Of a stretch of DNA of 64,000 nucleotides, positions 54,627 through 61,908 are shown piece after piece. The notes beneath the pieces are model-generated. The model did not search any database. It was not told the DNA's origin and worked only from the letters and a program-made list of their open reading frames with translations. Both the position numbers and the translations under genes were made by a program. The first letter of the stretch is position 1. Every line of letters begins with the position of its first letter. This DNA comes from Methanobacteriota archaeon (GTDB lineage: Archaea; Halobacteriota; Methanomicrobia; Methanomicrobiales; Methanomicrobiaceae): assembly GCA_016841665.1 (NCBI GenBank), contig JAENYT010000001.1:348226-412225 (forward strand), read 5' to 3'.

Positions 54627-54787
54627 CTGCAGGAAATCCCCCGAATGGAGGAGTTTTTATGAGAGGTGCAGGTTCCTCACTTCCGGCCTGCCGGGTCGCG
54701 GCGCTGCATCACCGCAGATTTCGGTGAGTGCACGAATGTATATATCTTTCCGATTCCAGTATGCCGCATGAGCGGAGGTGCGGTGAG

Positions 54788-55198
54788 ATGATAGAAGAAC
54801 TGCCGGGAAGTTCAGGCTACATCCTTGGATTCAGGTTTAGCGGCGAGATCACCGATGAGGATTATTCCATTATCTTTCTGCCGGCGCTGCTCGGGGCGAT
54901 AGAAACCTACGGGACGATACGCCTGATGGTCGATGTTATCGACTACAAGGGCGAGGATATCGCTGCGATGGATGATGACGTGCGGGAGAATTTCAGGCTT
55001 CTCTATATCGAAAGGGAGGCAATTGTCGGGAACGAAGATCTGGAAGATGAGTTGAACAGGGTCGATACCTTTTTTCTCTTTCCCACTACGGATATCAGGT
55101 TTTTCAGGACGGAACACCGGAGGGATGCATGGCGCTGGCTCCGTGAGGACATGCGTGCGAAGACCGGTGCGGAGACCCCGCCCCCGCGCCAGGGTTGA
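54788..55198 (+). CDS. SpoIIAA/STAS-like domain protein
   Basis: 136 residues. MIEELPGSSGYILGFRFSGEITDEDYSIIFLPALLGAIETYGTIRLMVDVIDYKG is the beginning of a STAS/SEC14-type domain of the SpoIIAA-like family, and TDIRFFRTEHRRDAWRWLRED the end. Such proteins often bind small molecules or act as anti-anti-sigma-like regulators, but no partner kinase is nearby. GGTGAG supports the ATG at 54788, and a TATA-like TGTATATATC is at about 54736-54745. Short C-terminal tail is Thr/Pro-rich. Confidence 0.85.
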   Translation: MIEELPGSSGYILGFRFSGEITDEDYSIIFLPALLGAIETYGTIRLMVDVIDYKGEDIAAMDDDVRENFRLLYIEREAIVGNEDLEDELNRVDTFFLFPTTDIRFFRTEHRRDAWRWLREDMRAKTGAETPPPRQG

Positions 55199-55369
55199 CC
55201 GTGGCCGGGGTTGCAGGCGGCCCCTGCATACGGGGCAGCGCTGCGCATCCACCCGGCCGTGGATGTATCGGCAACGTGGTGCGTGTTGAGTTCGGGATTT
55301 TTAAAGACGTTCGCAGATCACTGTTCCCGGCCTGCGGTTTTGTAGAAGTGTGGGGAATAATTGGGTTGT

Positions 55370-55921
55370 TCAGGATTGCTGCCGTCCGATAAAATACACG
55401 CCGATGCAGATAACCCCGATGGAGACCGCCATGGCCAGCATTTCGATCGATGTTGTAAATTCCATGGAGAGAATGCGCTGGAAGAAACTGACGATCAGCA
55501 CCATGATGATCACCTTGATGATCTTGTTCTTGAGATCATCGAGGGTCGAGACCTCAAGGATGTTGCCGAACGATCCTCCTTTTCTGGCAATATCGATCTC
55601 CGAGATGAAGAGCTCGTAGATGCCGAAGCTGAAGATCAACAGCACCAGCCCGATAAGGTAGAAATCGATCGCCCCTATGATGCCGATCAGGATCTCCTCG
55701 TGCGTCAGGTGCCCTTCGGACAGGCTGACAAATTCGAGGAGTATGGTGGTTATTTCCAGGGATCCTGCAATAAAAAGGACAATTGCGCTCAGGGATCCGA
55801 ATATCACACCGAACAATACGATATACCGGGAATTCCAGAGCATACTCTCGAAGATTCGTTCGAATGTTGTCTGTTCGCGGTGTGCAAATGCCTGTTCTGG
55901 GAGTTCCGGAGTGGTGTCCAT
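55370..55921 (-). CDS. YqhA family (UPF0114) membrane protein
   Basis: 183 residues with three or four hydrophobic helices: SRYIVLFGVIFGSLSAIVLFI, ILIGIIGAIDFYLIGLVLLIF, then IIKVIIMVLIVSFFQRIL and MLAMAVSIGVICIGVYFI. The central FGIYELFISEID and following acidic loop are the family signature. Function unknown, inner-membrane location. The ATG at 55921 has only weak upstream Shine-Dalgarno character. Convergent with the STAS gene across 170 bases containing no recognisable gene. Confidence 0.88.
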   Translation of the reverse strand: MDTTPELPEQAFAHREQTTFERIFESMLWNSRYIVLFGVIFGSLSAIVLFIAGSLEITTILLEFVSLSEGHLTHEEILIGIIGAIDFYLIGLVLLIFSFGIYELFISEIDIARKGGSFGNILEVSTLDDLKNKIIKVIIMVLIVSFFQRILSMEFTTSIEMLAMAVSIGVICIGVYFIGRQQS

Positions 55922-56238
55922 GGACCTGTTCCTGCGGGTTGTTCATAGCATCTGACTGAATACGATAACAAGCTTCTTGCTCTGTACCGCACCTCATCGC
56001 TTTTTCTCGCCCTTTGCGCGGGGTTCGCTGCATGGCAGCGCATTGATCCGGATAGTGACGTGTTGTGCAACATCGGAATCCGGAACGAAAGATCCCTCAC
56101 TCCGAAATCGCGGGACATTCTGTGGATTTCGGGTCATCGTAACGCCCCCGAAACAGCGAATGGCAGCCAGTCCCAAATCACTACCCTTTTCCGCTTCAGA
56201 TTACAAAAATTTTTGAACACAGTGCAAGGTGATCAGGG
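55922..56238. other. Intergenic region between yqhA-like gene and treT
   Basis: I see no gene here. The right end (about 56195-56215, GATTACAAAAATTTTTGAAC) is AT-rich and may be the TreT promoter, with GGTGATC just before the start. The rest is GC-rich and unremarkable; short frames on both strands lack convincing coding character. Confidence 0.45.
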
Positions 56239-57507
56239 TTGACAGGAACAGCAGGAATTGACGTCATTTGTGGCAACGGAAGAACGCTTGAAGATCACAG
56301 GAACATCGTCGGTGACGAGATTATTGAGGATATCTATGCCAGAGCGGCGCATCTTGGCGGGAAAAAAATGGTGCATATCAATTCCACCTCCCAGGGAGGC
56401 GGAGTAGCCGAGATGCTCCATTCCCTCATCCCGCTGATGAATGATGCCGGTATTGCCGCCGAGTGGAAGGTACTGCACGGATGTGATGATTTTTTCGCCA
56501 TCACAAAAAAGTTTCACAACGCGCTGCAGAGCGAACATGTCGATCTCCCTTCGGAATCGATCAACCACTACCTTGAAACGAATAAACAATTTTCCTCGCA
56601 TCTTTCGATCGATCATGATTTTGTCGTGGTGCATGATCCCCAGCCGCTGCCCCTGATCCGATTTTTTGACAAAGCCCAGCCCTGGATCTGGCGCTGTCAT
56701 GTCGATCTCTCCACGCCCGATATCGGCGTCTGGGCTATTCTCGAGGAATTCGTGACCAGGTATGACCACATGATCATCTCACATCCCGCATATCGGCGGG
56801 AGACGCTGACCATGGACCAGATGATTTTTCACCCCGCCATCGATCCCCTCTCGGAAAAAAACCGCGATCTCCCCGCGGGGGTGATCGCCGACACTCTTGC
56901 ATCATTCGGCATCGCCACCGACAAACCGCTGATCACCCAGATTTCACGGTTCGACAAGTGGAAGGATCCAGAAGGGGTGATCGATATTTTCCTGCGTGTC
57001 CGCCAGGAAGTGGACTGCCGCCTTGTCCTCTGCGGCAGTATGGCGCCGGACGATCCCGAGGGCTGGGAGATTCATCAGAGGGTTGTGGAAAAGGCAGGGG
57101 ATCTCGTCAAAACCGGTGATGTCATCATGATCACCTGCGAGAACAGTATGCTCGTCAACGTTCTGCAACGGGTTTCCGATGTAATTATCCAGAAATCGCT
57201 GCGGGAGGGGTTCGGCCTTACCGTCACCGAGGCGCTCTGGAAGGAGCGGCCTGTGGTGGCATCGCGTGTGGGCGGCATCCCCCTCCAGATAACCGATGGA
57301 GAAACAGGCTTTCTTGTGGATCCCGATGATACCGAAGGGTTCGCTGACAGGATTCTGCAGATTCTCAGGGATCCAGCGCTGGGCAGGCAGCTCGGCAAGA
57401 ACGCGAAAGAGCACGTCAGAGAGCACTTCCTCATCACGCGTCTTGTCTCGGAGTACCTCGACCTTATGACGCGTGAAAATGGGAACGGTAATCCATCTCC
57501 TGCGTGA
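56239..57507 (+). CDS. treT: Trehalose glycosyltransferring synthase TreT (GT4)
   Basis: 422-residue glycosyltransferase of family 4 that makes trehalose from an NDP-glucose and glucose. Characteristic are the N-terminal GKKMVHINSTSQGGGVAEMLHSLIPLM, DFFAITKKFHNALQ, VVVHDPQPLPLI, and the C-terminal GT-B core QISRFDKWKDPEGVIDIFLRV, DVIIQKSLREGFGLTVTEALWK and VASRVGGIPLQI with the two Glu of the EX7E motif. TTG start at 56239 behind AAGGTGATC; the alternative is an internal ATG. Trehalose is a common compatible solute, so an osmotic or thermal stress role is likely. Confidence 0.92.
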   Translation: MTGTAGIDVICGNGRTLEDHRNIVGDEIIEDIYARAAHLGGKKMVHINSTSQGGGVAEMLHSLIPLMNDAGIAAEWKVLHGCDDFFAITKKFHNALQSEHVDLPSESINHYLETNKQFSSHLSIDHDFVVVHDPQPLPLIRFFDKAQPWIWRCHVDLSTPDIGVWAILEEFVTRYDHMIISHPAYRRETLTMDQMIFHPAIDPLSEKNRDLPAGVIADTLASFGIATDKPLITQISRFDKWKDPEGVIDIFLRVRQEVDCRLVLCGSMAPDDPEGWEIHQRVVEKAGDLVKTGDVIMITCENSMLVNVLQRVSDVIIQKSLREGFGLTVTEALWKERPVVASRVGGIPLQITDGETGFLVDPDDTEGFADRILQILRDPALGRQLGKNAKEHVREHFLITRLVSEYLDLMTRENGNGNPSPA

Positions 57508-57829
57508 TTCAACATGGATCGTCTCTTTTTACCTGTTCCCCGCCGTGCGCCTGACGGATGGTGAACCGAAGGACGCCTTCACCCCCCCTCTGAGCGATTG
57601 AGGGCCGCTTGCACACAACACATTTATGTAACTGCTCTGCACCTACACCCTCTGGAGACAGTCCACCGGATCGGCCGCAGCAATTGTCTGATATGTCCGG
57701 GCCTTTATCACAGTCAGATTTGCACCAGGCAGCCCGGACTTTGGCAATACACGGCCACACACGTGATCAGGGAGTTGCACGACATCCCGGCGATCCGGCA
57801 AGAGTGAGAATCCTTACGGGGGTGAGGAT
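57508..57829. other. Intergenic region upstream of repeat surface protein
   Basis: No gene recognised. TATA-like elements are at about 57620-57631 (CATTTATGTAAC) and 57699-57709 (GGCCTTTATCA), either of which could drive the surface protein gene. The remaining bases are GC-rich without a coherent reading frame. Confidence 0.45.
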
Positions 57830-59419
57830 ATGAACTGGGGGATAAGATGGGTATGTGTCCTTTTCCTGGCGTGTCTCACGGTATGCGCGGGCGCGGCATT
57901 CGATCTCGATGTGGTCGGGAATATTACGTATGGATTACCGGAAACCGGCGACTCTGCATCATCTATTGCTCAGGATGGTGATGGAAATCTTGCAGTTGCG
58001 GGGATCTCTCGTGGCCTGGCGCCAGCAGGGAACGATGCTCTTTTTCTCCGAATCGGTGAGTCCGAAATTTTCCAGGAACGTATCATCAAGGGATCCGGTT
58101 ATGGTTCCGAATTTGATGTAATTCATGCAAATAATGGTGATCTGGTGATTGCAGGCACGTGTGCCAATCTCACGGATGGGCACCCTATGACTACCGATGT
58201 GTGGGTTGCGTCGGTCGATCCTGAGGGAAACGAGGTGATGAACGCCACCTTCGGGGATCACACCACCAATGAAACGGCCTGTTGCATTATCCAGACCTCA
58301 GACGGCGGGTACCTGGTCGCCGGATATTCCGAATACCTGAGTACGGGGAAATCCGATGGGCTGGTGGTGAAAATTGATGCGTCCGCGAAGGAGGAGTGGA
58401 GGAGAACGTTCGGAGGTGAACTGGACGATGTGGTCTACTCTGCCGTCGAGGCGGCAAATGGTGATATCCTTGTGGCAGGTTCGACCGAATCGTTTGGCAA
58501 TGGTGAAGCAGATGGATGGGTGGTGCGGATGACCGCCTCCGGACGGGAGATCTGGAACCGCGCGTATGGGGGGATCAAGACTGATGCCGCCCGTGACCTC
58601 ACCGAACCATCGGATGGGATCTTTGTGTTCGCCGGGATAACCACCTATATCACAGGCACGGACCGGACTGATACTGATGCGTGGTTGGTAACATTCAATT
58701 CTTCCGGTGAAACGCTGGTGGACATGACGTATGGCGGTGCGGACATGAATGCCTCTGCGGAATCGATTGTCCGGACTCCTGATGGCGGCTACCTGTTCGC
58801 CGGCAGTATCGAGGAATATGGAACGGGTGACCTTGATGCATGGCTTGTGAAGGTTGATGCCATGGGGAATGATGTCTGGGAAGAGAGGTTCGGAAGCGTG
58901 CATGATGATGTCGCACACGCGCTGATTGCCCTGTCCGAGAGTTATTACGCATTTTGCGGGACTTTTGGTTCCCAAGCTGCTGGTGAGGATCAGGTATCGA
59001 ATGCGTGGGTGGTCTGGCTGAGTGAACCGACTCCTTCAACAACTGGAACGGAGGTGATTGATGCATCACCGCCGGCAGAACCGGATGAAAGAACCGAAGA
59101 AGATCGAAATAACGATGAAAGGTTTGAAGAAGACACCAGCACCGAAGAAAATGCATCCGATGATACACGGCAGGACGAGGTTGGTGAGGGTGAAGCAGGG
59201 AATGAAGACAATAAGGAGGATATAGACCGGGAAGAAGACGAGTCTGAAGAGGATGGCGACAAAAAGAAGGATATAGACCGGGAAGAAGACGAGTCTGAAG
59301 AGGATGACGACAAAAAGAAGGATGGAGACAGTGAAGAAGACGAGTCTGAAGAGGATGGCGACAAAAAGAAGGATGGAGACGGTGAAGAAGAAACCGATGA
59401 ACGAGAACGTGAGGGATGA
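57830..59419 (+). CDS. Secreted repeat protein with acidic tandem C-terminus
   Basis: 529 residues. Signal peptide (WVCVLFLACLTVCAGAAF) then about seven repeats of roughly 55 residues, each ending in forms like GDILVAGSTESFGNGEADGWVVRM and GGYLVAGYSEYLSTGKSDGLVVKI, a PQQ/Kelch-like propeller. Residues from about 400 change to low-complexity acidic sequence, ending in three near-identical 17-residue units (REEDESEEDGDKKK) and a fourth partial. No membrane anchor or sorting motif follows, so it may be released or attach by charge. Preceding codon context GGGGTGAGGAT supports the ATG. Extracellular role unknown. Confidence 0.82.
   Translation: MNWGIRWVCVLFLACLTVCAGAAFDLDVVGNITYGLPETGDSASSIAQDGDGNLAVAGISRGLAPAGNDALFLRIGESEIFQERIIKGSGYGSEFDVIHANNGDLVIAGTCANLTDGHPMTTDVWVASVDPEGNEVMNATFGDHTTNETACCIIQTSDGGYLVAGYSEYLSTGKSDGLVVKIDASAKEEWRRTFGGELDDVVYSAVEAANGDILVAGSTESFGNGEADGWVVRMTASGREIWNRAYGGIKTDAARDLTEPSDGIFVFAGITTYITGTDRTDTDAWLVTFNSSGETLVDMTYGGADMNASAESIVRTPDGGYLFAGSIEEYGTGDLDAWLVKVDAMGNDVWEERFGSVHDDVAHALIALSESYYAFCGTFGSQAAGEDQVSNAWVVWLSEPTPSTTGTEVIDASPPAEPDERTEEDRNNDERFEEDTSTEENASDDTRQDEVGEGEAGNEDNKEDIDREEDESEEDGDKKKDIDREEDESEEDDDKKKDGDSEEDESEEDGDKKKDGDGEEETDEREREG
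59219..59396 (+). repeat. Three tandem 51-bp coding repeats plus a partial copy
   Basis: Units at 59219-59269, 59270-59320 and 59321-59371 are near-identical (51 bases, 17 codons), and a fourth, partial copy runs to about 59396. They encode Asp/Glu/Lys-rich sequence and make the gene prone to slippage or recombination, so copy number may vary between strains. Confidence 0.85.
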
Positions 59420-59491
59420 TGGAGAGGCTGAAGAATATTCTTCAGTTGCGGGATGGGGCACCCGTTCCGGTTGCGGTACAGTGTGGGATCC

Positions 59492-59695
59492 CTATTCAAT
59501 ATACTGAACCCTCCCCACGCTCCCGTCGGTCAGACGCACCTTGATGCCGTGGGGGTGGAATGAAGAACTGGTCAGTATCTCTTTGACCGTACCTTCGGTG
59601 AGTTTACCGCTTTTCTGGTCTTTTTTCAGCACGATTCGTACTTTCATCCCGGCACTGAGATTTTTTCTTTGGCGCCCGTCCTTTTCTGCTGTCAT
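59492..59695 (-). CDS. YwbE family protein
   Basis: About 67 residues with LSAGMKVRIVLKKDQKSGKLTEGTVKEILTSSSFHPHGIKVRLTDGSVGRVQYIE, which matches the YwbE family almost throughout. The family has a small beta-barrel (KOW-like) look and unknown function, possibly RNA-linked. Start at ATG 59695 (MTAEKDG); a longer frame begins at 59719 (MGKKRERR), also basic. Convergent with the surface protein gene. Confidence 0.88.
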   Translation of the reverse strand: MTAEKDGRQRKNLSAGMKVRIVLKKDQKSGKLTEGTVKEILTSSSFHPHGIKVRLTDGSVGRVQYIE

Positions 59696-60360
59696 GCGTC
59701 TTTCTCTCTTTTTGCCCATTCATCCGGCAGGCCCGCGCCCCGTTGAGAATCCGGCAGCATGGTCTGCGGATGAGCAGGATATGCAGGATCTATTGTATCT
59801 GTTCACCGATGAGCATTCGCATGGTGCGCAATGGAAGAATCTGACAACAGGGCCTCTGAATAGTAACAATATTATATTATCGGTTGAATCTTTGTTGTCC
59901 ATGGTTGCAATGCGACACAGGGAATACAGGCAGAATTTTTGATTGCGGTACCATCGGGGACCTCTGGATAGCATGATCTGCGCTCGGGACGATGAAGGCG
60001 GTATGAGAGAGGCGATGGATACTCTTGCTCATGATGCCCGGAATCCAAAAAAATTCCGGCAGAAGGGAGATATTCAGAGTGCACTGCCCGAATCCCGGGT
60101 GTTTGGAACGGACACCCCATCGATCGGGTCGTCCGGGAGCGCTCCTGGTACAGGGGATGAACCAAAGATGAGTGTTTGTGCAATATTTTCCCCGATAACC
60201 TCGATTCCGGAGACAATTACACTGTCACTCTCCGTGCCGATGCCGCATACCCCCGATGCCCGGTACACCAGAGATCCGGAGAAATAGAGCCCCTCATCCT
60301 GATTGCGGGCCTCTCTGATCTCAGGATTGGTGCCCCGGCTCACCTGTGTCCGCCGCAGAA
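59696..60360. other. Gap of about 660 bases without a recognised gene
   Basis: Between ywbE and the DEAD-box helicase no convincing gene is seen. A plus-strand frame of about 114 codons (59943-60287) and a minus-strand frame of 89 codons (60074-60343; VYRASGVCGIGTESDSVIVSGIEV) overlap one another; neither has recognisable homology. AT-rich AACAATATTATATTATCGG at about 59865-59884 looks promoter-like. The stretch could hold a degraded gene or a non-coding RNA. Confidence 0.4.
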
Positions 60361-61653
60361 TTACTGTGCAAGCTCGACCTTGAGCAGCGCAGCAGCGATC
60401 TCGAGCGAGGTGTAGTTGTCGACCATCATGCGCTCGATAAGTTCCACCTCTTTTTCGATGTCGCCGTTATCCATAATCTGCTTCACCTTCTCCATGAGGT
60501 TTCTGGTGCGGGTTTCGGCAGCATCGCTTGCTTTGGGGAGCGGGATGCGGGCTATGTTAATCCGTGCGTGCTTCTGGATTGTACGGAGCTTGTAGACTTC
60601 CCTCGGATCGACGAAGGTGATGGCGCGCCCGGCTCTGCCGGCCCTGGCGGTCCTGCCGATGCGGTGGACATAATTCTCTACATCCTGCGGCACATCGAAA
60701 TTCACGACCAGGTCGATGTCATCGACGTCAATACCTCGTGCAGCGACATCGGTGGCGATGAGGGCGTCGATTTGGCCTTTCCTGAAGTTTGCCATCACAT
60801 GGTCCCGCTGTGCCTGCTTCATATCCCCGTGGAGCCCTTTTGCCACGTATCCCCGCGCCTGGAGGTGGGTGGAGAGAATATCGACGCCCTTTTTCGTGTT
60901 GCAAAAGACGAGCGCGAGGGCGGGGTCGTAGATGTCAAACAGCCTGCACAGGATATCGAGCTTGTCCCTGCTCCGTATTTCGACGTACAGCTGTTCGACC
61001 TGCGGGACAGTCATCTCGCGATCCGCAATACGGACAAATTCGGGATTTTTCTGGAACTTCTTCGAAATTTCCAGGATCGGCCTGGGAAGGGTCGCCGAAA
61101 ACAGTATGGTCTGGCGTTTTGTGGGTGTCTTCCCGATGATCTTTTCGATATCCCCGATGAATCCCATGTCGAGCATCTGGTCTGCCTCGTCGAGGATCAC
61201 CATAGTCACCTCCGAGAGGGAGAGGGTGCCGCGTTTGATATGGTCGAGTACTCTGCCCGGTGTGCCGACGACGACCTGCGCGCCGCGCCGCAGCGCTTTG
61301 AGTTGTCGCTCAATGGGCTGACCGCCGTAGATGGGGAGAGTCGTGATGCCGCGTAGATGGGATGCAAGGCGTGAAAATTCCTCTGCGGTCTGGATGGCGA
61401 GTTCCCGTGTCGGCGAAAGCACGATGGCCTGCGTTGCCCTGTTGCGGGTGTCGATCTTTTCGAGGGTGGGAATCCCGAACGCCGCCGTTTTTCCCGTGCC
61501 CGTTTGTGCCTGCCCGGTCACATCTTTTCCCGCAAGGATTGGGGGTATCGCGGATATCTGGATGGGAGTGGGCTCCTCGAAGCCCATGTCTTCTATTGCT
61601 TTGAGTATTCCCCTGGATATTTCAAAGTTCGAGAAACGAAAAGAGGTAGTCAT
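60361..61653 (-). CDS. DEAD-box RNA helicase
   Basis: 430 residues. All superfamily II motifs are present: Q motif FEEPTPIQISAIP, I AQTGTGKTAAF, Ia SPTRELAIQTAEE, Ib TPGRVLDHIKR, II VILDEADQMLDMGF, III FSATLP, IV ALVFCNTKKGVD, V ATDVAARGIDVDDIDLVVNFD and VI YVHRIGRTARAGR. A C-terminal tail of about 70 residues lacks a known RNA-binding domain. Probably a general cold or ribosome-biogenesis helicase. ATG start at 61653; the short leader is AT-rich. Divergent from the SLC12-type transporter. Confidence 0.95.
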   Translation of the reverse strand: MTTSFRFSNFEISRGILKAIEDMGFEEPTPIQISAIPPILAGKDVTGQAQTGTGKTAAFGIPTLEKIDTRNRATQAIVLSPTRELAIQTAEEFSRLASHLRGITTLPIYGGQPIERQLKALRRGAQVVVGTPGRVLDHIKRGTLSLSEVTMVILDEADQMLDMGFIGDIEKIIGKTPTKRQTILFSATLPRPILEISKKFQKNPEFVRIADREMTVPQVEQLYVEIRSRDKLDILCRLFDIYDPALALVFCNTKKGVDILSTHLQARGYVAKGLHGDMKQAQRDHVMANFRKGQIDALIATDVAARGIDVDDIDLVVNFDVPQDVENYVHRIGRTARAGRAGRAITFVDPREVYKLRTIQKHARINIARIPLPKASDAAETRTRNLMEKVKQIMDNGDIEKEVELIERMMVDNYTSLEIAAALLKVELAQ

Positions 61654-61908
61654 TCTCTTAGTATGCGTGCTCTCCCTTCTTTATACATAGCATTGGGGAG
61701 GGTGGTTCCGACCGGGACCAGGTTTCGAGAAATCCCCCCAAAAATCCAGAAACCGTCTTCATGGGCCGTGCAGGCAGGGAATCCTGCATCATGCCGAATA
61801 TTTATATGAAACCACAGGAATTATCCTCCATATCGTTCGTGAACGGGGGCGAGTCCCATCAGCGATGGCAGTGAGGATGGATCGGGCGCGGGTGTGGTGA
61901 AGTTCGGG

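Noticed and set aside
59219-59396. CRISPR or minisatellite array
   Set aside because: The repeats are in-frame within a coding gene, without spacers, and are best explained as a duplicated acidic tail.
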